A stretch of 6,347 bases of DNA, taken from assembly GCA_937983015.1 (NCBI GenBank), contig CALKAK010000203.1:1-6347 (forward strand). The letters run 5' to 3'. The notes under the pieces were generated by a model that had not been told where the DNA came from, searched no databases, and saw only the letters and a program-made list of their open reading frames with translations. The translations under genes were made by a program, and so were the position numbers. The number at the start of each line of letters is the position of its first letter. The first letter of the stretch is position 1. Below are positions 1 through 6,323 of the stretch, piece by piece. Source of the stretch: an uncultured Bacillaceae bacterium. GTDB lineage: Bacteria; Bacillota; Bacilli; Bacillales; Caldibacillaceae.

Positions 1-844
1 GCCGTTGCTGCCCGATTACGTGCTGTCCATGCCGCGCGGGGCGCAGGTGATCTATTTATCGGTTATCTTGCAAAGTTTCGTTTTATTTTTTACCGGACAG
101 TTATCCTGGCTCGCTTTGGGATTTATGCTCACCTTTTATTTCATGGCCATTCTTGGCAATCACGCGATCAACGAACGGACCGAAATTCAAGAGATGTATG
201 AGGCCCTGACGGGTGAATACCGTCGTTTGAAAAGACTCGCACGTCTTGTAGAAGAGGAAGCCCGAAATGAGGAACGGACGAAAATCGCCCGGGATATCCA
301 CGATTCGGTTGGCCATAAGCTAACGGCGCTACTCATGCAATTGGAGATTTTTGCCATGGATTATGGATATGAAAAAATTGCCCCGCTCAAAAAACTGGCA
401 AGTGATAGTTTAGAAGAAACAAGGAATGCCGTAAAAGCATTGAAGGCAAAAGAAATCGAAGGGATTGCGACGATTTTACAGCTTATCAAAAAGCTGGAAT
501 CGGAAAGCTTTCTCGAAGTGCATCTTACAACGAAACAAGGGATTTTATCGACGAAATTGACGAATGAAGAAAGTGTCGTTTTATATCGGGTGATCCAGGA
601 AGGATTGACAAATGCCATGCGGCATGCCCATGTTCGTGAAGTTTACGTGGAATGAGGGCGATCAGCCATCGGTCATATCGAATTTTTAATTAAAAATCGG
701 ATTCCCAAAAAGATGTTTTTCACAGAAGGGTTCGGTATCAAAAATTTACGGGAACGTGTCGAACAACTGGGAGGAAAATTGTACGCGTACCAAACGGAAT
801 CGCATTTTATATTAAAGGGACATTTTCCTGCGAAAGAAGGGTGA
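1..844 (+). pseudogene. lnrJ: Sensor histidine kinase, LnrJ-like; 5' end off window, interrupted by in-frame TGA
   Basis: This is the 3' part of a HisKA_3-type sensor kinase that would autophosphorylate and pass phosphate to the regulator next door. The frame is open to the left edge, so the true start lies outside. Counting from the TTG at 5, one or two hydrophobic membrane segments lie at residues 13-50, then a charged coiled linker (about 56-90), then the H-box ARDIHDSVGHKLTALL with the phosphoacceptor His at residue 99. The N-box QEGLTNAMRHA has its Asn at 203. An in-frame TGA (653-655) follows. The same frame continues for 62 codons with the rest of the ATPase domain, including the G-box TEGFGIKNLRERVEQLGGKL, to a natural TGA at 842-844. 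The stop therefore cuts the ATP-binding domain between N-box and G-box, so the product should be inactive. The assignment to LnrJ comes from the five-gene order; another LiaS/YxjM-type kinase is possible. Confidence 0.8.
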
Positions 845-850
845 TGGAAT

Positions 851-1483
851 TTGTGGAACGTCTTGATCGCTGAGGATCAAAAACTGGTCCGGCAAGGATT
901 GAAACTCCTTTTAGAACAGGATCCGCAGATTCGCGTTGTCGCCGAAGCCGATCATGGTGCTGATGTGGTTCAAAAAATGGAACAACATATCGTTGACCTT
1001 GTGATGATGGATATTCGTATGCCTGTTATGGATTGACTGGAAGCTACAAAAATAATCAAGTCGCGCTGGCCAGATGTGAAGATTTTGATACTTACAACCT
1101 TCAACGATGATGAATATGCAATCCAGGCGTTGAAATACGGAGCCAACGCTTTTATGTTGAAAACGGCTGAACAAAAAGAACTTGTAACTGCGGTTTATAG
1201 CTGTATGCGGGGAGCCATGCCTATCCATGAAGATGTTACCGCGAAAGTCATGCCTAAATTATTGGAAAAAGAGAAGAAGGTCATAACGGAACTTCCTTTG
1301 ACAGAGAAAGAATTGGCCATCACCCGTCTCGTCGGGCAAGGGAAAACGAATAAGGAGATTGCTCGGGAGCTGTATCTATCCGTAGGGACAGTTAAAAACC
1401 ATATCAGTCAAATCTTGCAAAAATTGAATTTGCGCGACCGAACGCAACTAGCGATCTTTGCGGTGAAGAATGACCTTTCCTAA
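851..1483 (+). pseudogene. lnrK: NarL/LuxR-family response regulator, LnrK-like; in-frame TGA at a conserved Gly
   Basis: This is a two-domain transcriptional regulator of 210 codons if the stop is counted, the usual NarL-family length. The start is TTG at 851, six bases after the kinase stop, with the purine-rich GAAAGAAGGGTGATGG at 831-846 as ribosome site. The receiver domain has the acidic pair E8-D9, phosphoacceptor D54 in MMDIRMP, T82 in ILILTTF and K104 in FMLKT. The C-terminal LuxR helix-turn-helix starts at LTEKELAITRLVGQGKTNKE and includes VGTVKNHISQILQKL. An in-frame TGA (1034-1036) sits exactly where the family has Gly in MPVMDGLEA, so a single GGA-to-TGA change explains it. The stop leaves a 61-residue fragment with D54 but no DNA-binding domain. 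A possible GTG restart at 1076 has no visible ribosome site. Its natural target would be the ABC operon just downstream. Confidence 0.85.
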
Positions 1484-1514
1484 ACGTGCCTATAACAGGT
1501 ACGTTTATTTTTTT
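1482..1514 (+). terminator. Intrinsic terminator after the response regulator
   Basis: A 10-bp stem (AAACGTGCCT paired with AGGTACGTTT, one G-U pair) closes a 5-base loop. It is followed by one A and seven T. It begins inside the regulator's TAA codon. It implies that the kinase-regulator pair and the ABC genes are largely separate transcription units. Confidence 0.8.
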
Positions 1515-1520
1515 GGATAC

Positions 1521-1560
1521 ATGACCGCGGTCATAATCATTCGCATGATCCAGTGACTGG
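1521..1560. promoter_or_regulatory. Cluster of three palindromes, candidate regulator-binding sites
   Basis: Three inverted repeats sit side by side: a perfect 14-bp palindrome ATGACCGCGGTCAT (1521-1534), ATCAT-TCGC-ATGAT (1536-1549) and CCAGT-G-ACTGG (1550-1560). They lie between the upstream terminator and the candidate promoter of the ABC operon, roughly 40 to 80 bases before its likely transcription start. That is the usual place for an activator. NarL-family regulators bind short inverted half-sites, so the neighbouring regulator is the obvious candidate. The binding itself is inferred. Confidence 0.5.
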
Positions 1561-1566
1561 GGATCG

Positions 1567-1595
1567 TTTAGCTTTAGGTCTTTTTCATCTACAAT
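1567..1595 (+). promoter_or_regulatory. Candidate sigma-A promoter for the ABC operon
   Basis: TACAAT at 1590-1595 matches the -10 consensus at five of six positions. With a 17-base spacer the -35 position reads TTTAGC (1567-1572), a poor match. A good -10 with a weak -35 fits an activator-dependent promoter served by the palindromes just upstream. The start would be near 1602, leaving a short leader before the ATPase ribosome site at about 1608-1620. Confidence 0.4.
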
Positions 1596-1625
1596 ACTAC
1601 TGAAAAAAGGAAGGGGTGGGATTCC

Positions 1626-2558
1626 TTGCCGGAAGTTCTTGATTTGCGGAAAAAATTCAAAAGGAATAATGCCGTCAATGGGGTGAACTTGTATTTAGAA
1701 CAGGGGGAAATCGTCGGGTTACTCGGTCCTAACGGAGCAGGGAAATCGACGACGATTTCGATGATCGCCACACTCCTTGAACCGACCGGTGGCGATATCC
1801 GTTTATTTAATGAGAGTATTGTTAAACATCCGGAAAAAATTCGTTCCATTCTCGGTCTCGTTCCCCAAGAGATCACTCTTTACGATGATTTGTCGGCCGA
1901 GGAAAATCTCGAGTTTTTTGGCCGGATTTATCGTTTGAAAGGCAAGGAGTTAAAAAGACGCAAGGATGAAGTGTTGGCGAGCATCGGACTTACGGAAAAG
2001 AGAAAAGAGAAAGTTAAAAATTTTTCCGGTGGAATGAAACGCAGGTTAAATATCGGAGTAGCCCTTTTGCACGATCCGCAGTTTGTGATCATGGATGAAC
2101 CGACTGTCGGGATCGATCCCCAGTCACGGAATTAAATTTTGGATGCGGTGCGACGTTTAAATCGAGAAAGGGGCATTACGGTCCTGTATACGAGCCACTA
2201 TATGGAAGAAGTGGAGTATTTATGCGATCGGATTTACATTATGGACCAGGGTAAAATCATCGCTTCGGGAACGAAAGAAGAATTAAAAAACATTCTTTTC
2301 CAAGAAAATACCATTATGATTAAAACCGATCGCCCACGCCCAAAATTTGTGGAACGGTTAAAAGCGGATCCAGTGATTCGTAAGGTTTTAATCCAAGACC
2401 AGTTTGTACAAATCATCGTACCGAAGGAAATGAATGTGTTCCAGCATATATTTCAAATGGCTAATGAAACGGGAACGGAAATTTCGGCGCTCGAGGTTAA
2501 AACACCTACATTAGAGGATGTCTTCCTGCATTTAACTGGCCGGACGCTCAGGGATTAG
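1626..2558 (+). pseudogene. lnrL: ABC transporter ATP-binding protein, LnrL-like (DrrA type); in-frame TAA
   Basis: This is the nucleotide-binding subunit of an ABC-2 drug exporter, 310 codons including the stop, close to the length expected of DrrA/LnrL-type ATPases. The start is TTG at 1626 behind the ribosome site AGGAAGGGGTGGG (1608-1620). Motifs in order are Walker A GPNGAGKST (34-42), Q-loop Gln 81 in LVPQE, signature SGGMK (134-138), Walker B FVIMDEPT with D157 and E158, D-loop GIDPQSRN, and the H-loop His 191 in LYTSHYMEE. A C-terminal extension ends in the DrrA-like LEDVFLHLTGRTLRD. The in-frame TAA (2133-2135) falls right after the D-loop and the frame continues unchanged. The N-terminal fragment lacks the H-loop His, and the C-terminal fragment has it but not the P-loop. 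A restart at TTG 2139 has no clear ribosome site. The product is probably inactive unless the stop is an error. Confidence 0.85.
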
Positions 2559-3028
2559 GGGGTGGAACGATTTGATCTTAACTTTTGTAAAAAAACAAAT
2601 ATCGATACTGCTTGCCAGACCACGGGAATTATTGATCCTTTTAGTCATGCCGCTCGTATTAATCGCGATTTTAAGTTTTTCCTTGCGAAGTTTTATCAGC
2701 GGTGAATCGGAAGCGTTATATGCAAAGGTAGCCTTTGTGGAATACAGCGATGTTGAAAAGGAACTTTTCGCTTTTGAGCGAGAAGTAGCGGACATGGATT
2801 TACCTGATGAGGCCAGGGCGCAAATCATCGCCCGAGCGGGATCCTTGCTGCCAGTAAAAATCTTGAAAGAAGAGGTTTTAGGTAGCGAAGAGTTGCGGGA
2901 ACATATCGAATATGCGGTGTTTTCCCCTACCGTACTGGATGAGTTAAGAAGGAGCGGTCAATATACAGCGATTATCATCGTTCCAGAAAATTTTCATTAT
3001 AACACGTTAATGAACATCTTTTTCCAAG

Positions 3029-3034
3029 AAAAAA
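3029..3034 (+). other. Frameshift site 1 in permease 1 (A6 run)
   Basis: Upstream the homologous frame is that of the TTG start; downstream it is the next frame over. Removing one A from this six-A run joins QEK directly to PVTLTVLKNGDENY without a gap. The lesion is therefore a one-base gain relative to the ancestral gene, or a homopolymer sequencing error. Confidence 0.7.
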
Positions 3035-3371
3035 CCTGTAACCTTGACCGTTTTAAAAAATGGTGATGAAAACTATACCGTGCATATGGTGGAGGATCTT
3101 CTGAATACTTTTCAAAGTCATTTCACGATCTTAACAACAGCAGGCCAATACGGCGTTCATTTTGACCGGGAGGGACTAGGGGAGGAAATCATTGGCGCGA
3201 TTTCGATGTTGGATGATAAGGAACCTATCGAATCCTTTCACTATTATACTGCGGCGATGAGCGTGATGTTTGTGCTCTTTATCGCGCCGTTTATGAGCAA
3301 TATCTTTTTAACGGAAAAACGGACGCTCGTTTACGAACGGATTATCCTGGCAAACGGTACGCGCTGGTATA

Positions 3372-3376
3372 TTTTT
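3372..3376 (+). other. Frameshift site 2 in permease 1 (T5 run)
   Basis: The reading frame returns to that of the start codon here. Adding one T to this five-T run joins NGTRWYIF to SGTFIAALILAFFQQ, which continues the hydrophobic segment. The lesion is a one-base loss opposite in sign to site 1, or a homopolymer sequencing error. Confidence 0.65.
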
Positions 3377-3830
3377 CCGGTACTTTTATTGCGGCGTTGA
3401 TTTTGGCTTTCTTCCAACAATTAATCTTGTATGGAATTTGCTCGCTCACTTTTCAAATTCACTTTTATAATCTAATGGCCTTTCTCATCCTTTGTTTTGC
3501 ACTTAGTGTCGCAGTTGCGTGAATCGCTTCACTACTTACAGTCATCACGTTTTTTGTTGATTCACAAACGGTCGCCAACTTTTTCATCAGCTTTGTGGTG
3601 ATGGTCATGGCCTATTTAGGAGGAAGTTTCGTGCCGGTTTATTCCCTGGGACCGATTATTCAAAGAGTGGGGAATTTTACGCCGAATGGCGCGGCTCTAG
3701 AAACGATGCTAAAGTTAATGCAAGGGTACGGCTTAGAAGTTGTAATAGAAAGCGTCCTGTATTTAATGATTCTCGGTTTGATTACCGCGACCGTTGCCGC
3801 TATTTGTTTTCCGAAAAGGAGGCTGGGGAC

Positions 3831-4943
3831 ATGATCGCGATCTTAAAGGTCAAATGGCAGCTGTTCTTACGCAGACCAGGGAATTTTCTTGCCATGACCT
3901 TCATGATATTGATTTTTGCATATTTTATCGGAGGGATTGGTCTCGAGTCAAAATATGAAGTGCCGGTTTTTGCCGATATCGATGATGTGGTAGAAACCGA
4001 ATTATGGGAACGAATGAATGAATCGGAAGTCTTTGATTTTATCCTATCTTCAGAGGATGAAGCGAAAAAGTTGCTCGAAGAAAATGAGGTTGAGGCAATC
4101 ATCGCGATCGCAACAAATGATTTTACGATATATACGAAAACGGAAACACCGAATGCCAGCCTCTTATATCAAACGGTCCGATCCGTTTATACGGATTTAG
4201 CGCTGAAAGAGAATATTTTACAAGCGGCGCAAGGGCAACAGGTATTTGATAAAAACCTGGAAGATCAACTTTCCAGGATCGATGATGAGTTGTTTTTTAC
4301 GGTCGAGAACGATTATTTTTATGGCGATGGAACCGTTAAGGTGGATATGAGGTTACAAAGTTTATTCGGTTTTTCATTATTTTTCGTCATCTACACCATC
4401 GCTTACAATCTGCTCTATATTCTTCAGGAAAAACAGAGCGGGATCTGGGACCGGATGATTGTATCGCCGCTTAGGAAATGGCAAATGTATGTTGCTAATT
4501 TGTTATACAGTTTTGTTCTTGGTTATATTCAGGTAGCTTTGATCTTCGTCTTATTTCGTCTGATCTTGGGGATCGATTTTTATGGTGGTTTTACGAAAGC
4601 ATTAATCATTCTCATCCCCTATGTATTTTGTATCACCGCTTTATCCATGTGTGTCGTTAGCTTATCTAAGAGTGATCAGCATCTTCATGTCATCATCCCC
4701 CTTATTTCCGTTAGCTTCGCGATGCTCGGTGGAGCTTACTGGCCGATGGAGGTCGTCACTTCGGAAATCATGTTACTCCTTGCGAAATTCGTCCCGATCA
4801 CCTACGGGATGGAAGCTATGAAGCTGGCCACCATTTATCAGCAGCCATTACAAGAAATCATGCCTTCTTTGTCGGTGCTTTTCTTGATGGGAGTTATTCT
4901 CATGGGAATCGGAATTCAAGTAATGGAAAAAAGACATATATGA
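3831..4943 (+). CDS. lnrN: ABC-2 type permease, LnrN-like, intact
   Basis: This is the second membrane subunit of the exporter, 370 residues. I chose ATG 3831 because AAGGAGG (3816-3822) lies eight bases upstream; an earlier in-frame start at 3804 would sit before that site. The start overlaps the permease 1 stop as ATGA, indicating translational coupling. The plan is one N-terminal membrane segment (about residues 16-36), an extracytoplasmic domain of roughly 150 residues, then a block from FGFSLFFVIYTIAYNLLYIL with about five membrane helices. The cytoplasmic loop EKQSGIWDRMIVSPLRKWQM after the second helix is the typical ABC-2 coupling region that contacts the ATPase. LGGAYWPMEVV and FVPITYGMEAMK near the C-terminus are also family-typical. 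No lesion is visible. In lnr-type systems it works with the ATPase and the first permease, both broken here, so it is probably without partners. The substrate cannot be read from the sequence. Confidence 0.85.
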   Translation: MIAILKVKWQLFLRRPGNFLAMTFMILIFAYFIGGIGLESKYEVPVFADIDDVVETELWERMNESEVFDFILSSEDEAKKLLEENEVEAIIAIATNDFTIYTKTETPNASLLYQTVRSVYTDLALKENILQAAQGQQVFDKNLEDQLSRIDDELFFTVENDYFYGDGTVKVDMRLQSLFGFSLFFVIYTIAYNLLYILQEKQSGIWDRMIVSPLRKWQMYVANLLYSFVLGYIQVALIFVLFRLILGIDFYGGFTKALIILIPYVFCITALSMCVVSLSKSDQHLHVIIPLISVSFAMLGGAYWPMEVVTSEIMLLLAKFVPITYGMEAMKLATIYQQPLQEIMPSLSVLFLMGVILMGIGIQVMEKRHI

Positions 4944-4948
4944 AAATG

Positions 4949-4978
4949 AAAAGTCGACCGCTTATTTGGTCGACTTTT
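4949..4978. terminator. Bidirectional intrinsic terminator between convergent genes
   Basis: A perfect 11-bp inverted repeat (AAAAGTCGACC and GGTCGACTTTT) surrounds an 8-base loop. It starts six bases after the permease 2 stop. The flanking A and T ends supply a short T tract on either strand, so the hairpin can end both the ABC operon and the serpin transcript arriving from the right. Confidence 0.85.
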
Positions 4979-4998
4979 ACCCATTTCAGATTTTCAAT

Positions 4999-6210
4999 TT
5001 AATCCAGTAAGGTTGGTTCGTGAAGGGCTCCCATGAACAAAATCATTCCAGACGTATTTTCCTGTATAGCAAAGAAAAAGGGACGGTTTATATTCATCGT
5101 AAATCTCTCCACAGGAGCCGCTAATTCCACTACTGCAACAGCGGTCGCCGCAGCGGCTTCGGTACCTTCTTCGTTCACATCTAGATAACTTTTATGTTTC
5201 ACTTCGCTGATGGCTAGACCGCCACCTTCGACCATTCTAGAAAAATCGGCGATTGCGGAAAAAGCATCTTCCATACCGAGAACGATCAATACTTCATTTA
5301 ACGTCGCTTCGTATTCCAGCTGGAATTTCGGCAGGTAGAGGATTCCCTCATGTTTTTTCATTTGACTGCGCCAGCTATTCCAAGTTTCAAATGATAGTTG
5401 TTCATAAACATCAGTTAAATTTTTACCTTCACGCGGTAAGAAGATATACATGCTCGCCTCATGATCCTTATATGGTAATTCAATGGCCTGGATTAAATCA
5501 TTTTCAAAATAGTTGAATTCGCCTTCCTGCATCATGAAGAGATGCTTTTTCTCTTTTCCCCCCTCCATGAAAAACACATTCTCATGGGTGAATTCCTCGT
5601 TAAAAGGGTTTTTCCAGTCACCGTTGAAATAAATGGCATTCAATAAATAGAGAACGGTCGCAGGGTCGATGAACTCGACGATTTTATCGATTTTTTTATT
5701 CGTAGCTTCCTTCACCCAATTATTTATATCTGCTTTCGTTTTTGGATTTAAAAAATCCACCTCATTTGTTTTCGCCTGATAATAGCCAGATACATCGTCA
5801 ACGAATTCTTTAGTAAACGGATAATTTTCTTTAAGCCAAAGTGAATTAGCCACGTTAATGGTGACCGCGTCGTCTTTTTCCGAAAGGAGTGCCAGGAAGG
5901 AGGCGTGACCTCGATTCAAGTCATCACGGCTTAATTGATCGGCGAATAAGACGTCCATCATTTGTTTTTCTGTTTCACCTTGAGCTCCGTTTACGGTCAT
6001 AGAGAGAGCCATATGAATACTTGTTGGTGAAAAAAAGAGGTTATTCCCTTCATCTAATCGAGCTAGTTGTTCATGGATGGTGAAGGCAAACCGATTATTT
6101 GCTTCGGCGATCCGTTTATAATCTTCTTTTTCGTATGCGCTATAACCAATACTTGTACAACCGGCAAGAAGAAAAAATAATGCGCTGATGGAAAAGAGGA
6201 GCTTTTTCAT
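4999..6210 (-). CDS. Serpin (serine protease inhibitor), predicted surface lipoprotein, inhibitory type
   Basis: This 403-residue protein has a complete serpin fold signature. The start is ATG at 6210 because AAAGGAG lies eight bases upstream (6219-6225); the TTG at 6228 overlaps that site. Residues 1-18 form a lipoprotein signal peptide (KK, hydrophobic core, lipobox L15-A-G-C18). C18 is the only cysteine in the protein, so the mature inhibitor should be lipid-anchored outside the membrane. Serpin landmarks are SPTSIHMALSMTVNGAQGET (61-80), NSLWL (122), INNWVKEATNKKI (162), VLYLLNAIYFNGDWK (186-200), the hinge EEGTEAAAAT (347-356) and the C-terminal signature NINRPFFFAI. The small-residue hinge is that of inhibitory serpins. 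Counting from Gly 349 as P15 puts P1 at Leu 363 and P1' at Ala 364, suggesting an elastase-, chymotrypsin- or subtilisin-like target. It is transcribed toward the ABC operon and is separate from it. Target and function in this organism are unknown. Confidence 0.93.
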   Translation of the reverse strand: MKKLLFSISALFFLLAGCTSIGYSAYEKEDYKRIAEANNRFAFTIHEQLARLDEGNNLFFSPTSIHMALSMTVNGAQGETEKQMMDVLFADQLSRDDLNRGHASFLALLSEKDDAVTINVANSLWLKENYPFTKEFVDDVSGYYQAKTNEVDFLNPKTKADINNWVKEATNKKIDKIVEFIDPATVLYLLNAIYFNGDWKNPFNEEFTHENVFFMEGGKEKKHLFMMQEGEFNYFENDLIQAIELPYKDHEASMYIFLPREGKNLTDVYEQLSFETWNSWRSQMKKHEGILYLPKFQLEYEATLNEVLIVLGMEDAFSAIADFSRMVEGGGLAISEVKHKSYLDVNEEGTEAAAATAVAVVELAAPVERFTMNINRPFFFAIQENTSGMILFMGALHEPTLLD

Positions 6211-6218
6211 AGGCAATT

Positions 6219-6225
6219 CTCCTTT
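6219..6225 (-). promoter_or_regulatory. Ribosome binding site of the serpin gene
   Basis: AAAGGAG on the minus strand, eight bases before ATG 6210. It fixes the start codon and makes the signal peptide begin MKKLLF, as expected for a lipoprotein. Confidence 0.8.
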
Positions 6226-6236
6226 CAATATCTTTC

Positions 6237-6286
6237 AAAAAAATAGACGCAAAAATCCGAAAAAGGTCACAAAAAGGCGAAAAAAA
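6237..6286. promoter_or_regulatory. Series of five A-tracts near helical spacing upstream of the serpin gene
   Basis: Runs of five to seven A on the plus strand lie at 6237-6243, 6251-6255, 6260-6264, 6271-6275 and 6280-6286. Their centres are about 13, 9, 11 and 10 bases apart, close to the helical repeat. Such phasing is known to bend DNA. On the serpin coding strand these are T runs, and this stretch must contain the serpin promoter unless transcription enters from upstream. I could not pick a convincing -35/-10 pair (TTGTGA exists but has no good partner). The last tract is also part of the terminator stem. Confidence 0.4.
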
Positions 6287-6313
6287 GGACCAGCTAACAT
6301 GCTGGTCCTTTTT
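6282..6313. terminator. Perfect hairpin terminator upstream of the serpin gene
   Basis: A 13-bp perfect inverted repeat (AAAAAGGACCAGC and GCTGGTCCTTTTT) surrounds a 6-base loop. It lies 10 bases beyond the TAA of the minus-strand gene at the right edge, and on that strand its 3' arm ends in a run of seven T. It most likely ends that gene's transcript and isolates the serpin. Confidence 0.8.
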
Positions 6314-6323
6314 AACCTATTAA

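Larger units (their letters stand above)
2572..3834 (+). pseudogene. lnrM: ABC-2 type permease, LnrM-like; two frameshifts and one in-frame TGA
   Basis: This is the first membrane subunit of the exporter, about 420 codons when the lesions are repaired. It starts at TTG 2572, 13 bases after the ATPase stop, behind AGGGGGTGG (2557-2565). Membrane segment 1 is at residues 20-42 (LLILLVMPLVLIAILSFSL). A long extracytoplasmic region follows, then five more hydrophobic segments and a short C-terminal tail, the ABC2_membrane_3 plan. The frame shifts at an A6 run (3029-3034); five A would restore EKPVTLTVLKNGDENYTV. It shifts back at a T5 run (3372-3376); six T would restore RWYIFSGTFIAALILAFF. The resumed frame then meets TGA at 3520-3522 within SVAVA-stop-IASLLTVI, where Gly (GGA) is likely. 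The two indels cancel, so the original frame reaches the natural stop at 3832-3834, overlapping the next start. As read, only an N-terminal fragment of about 164 residues is made. Confidence 0.8.

Noticed and set aside
653..1036. Selenocysteine insertion at the TGA codons
   Set aside because: Neither the kinase nor the regulator family uses selenocysteine, no redox motif is nearby, and no convincing hairpin follows the codons.
1076..1483. A separate short DNA-binding protein starting at GTG 1076
   Set aside because: The sequence continues a receiver domain mid-strand (VKILILTTF) in the same frame as the upstream part and has no ribosome site. It is the rest of the interrupted regulator.
1589..1876. 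Minus-strand open frame opposite the ATPase
   Set aside because: It overlaps the conserved Walker A and Q-loop coding sequence and has no recognisable motif; it is a shadow of the real frame. The same applies to other minus-strand frames at 101-316, 361-618, 911-1228, 2234-2416, 2532-2828 and 3800-4102.
2139..2558. A separate gene for the ATPase C-terminal part
   Set aside because: It starts mid-domain, in frame after the TAA, with no ribosome site, and lacks the Walker and signature motifs.
653..3522. Alternative genetic code with TGA read as Gly or Trp
   Set aside because: TGA ends other genes here (842-844, 3832-3834, 4941-4943), one of the four internal stops is TAA, and two frameshifts are also present. 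No code change explains all of these.
4018..4821. Plus-strand open frames at 4018-4200 and 4621-4821
   Set aside because: Both lie inside the intact permease 2 gene in another frame, with atypical composition and no ribosome site.
4949..5100. The serpin as a functional part of the exporter operon
   Set aside because: It is convergent with the ABC genes, separated by a bidirectional terminator, and has its own upstream region; adjacency alone does not support a joint system.
5253..5516. Plus-strand open frame opposite the serpin
   Set aside because: It is antisense to conserved serpin sequence and carries no recognisable domain.
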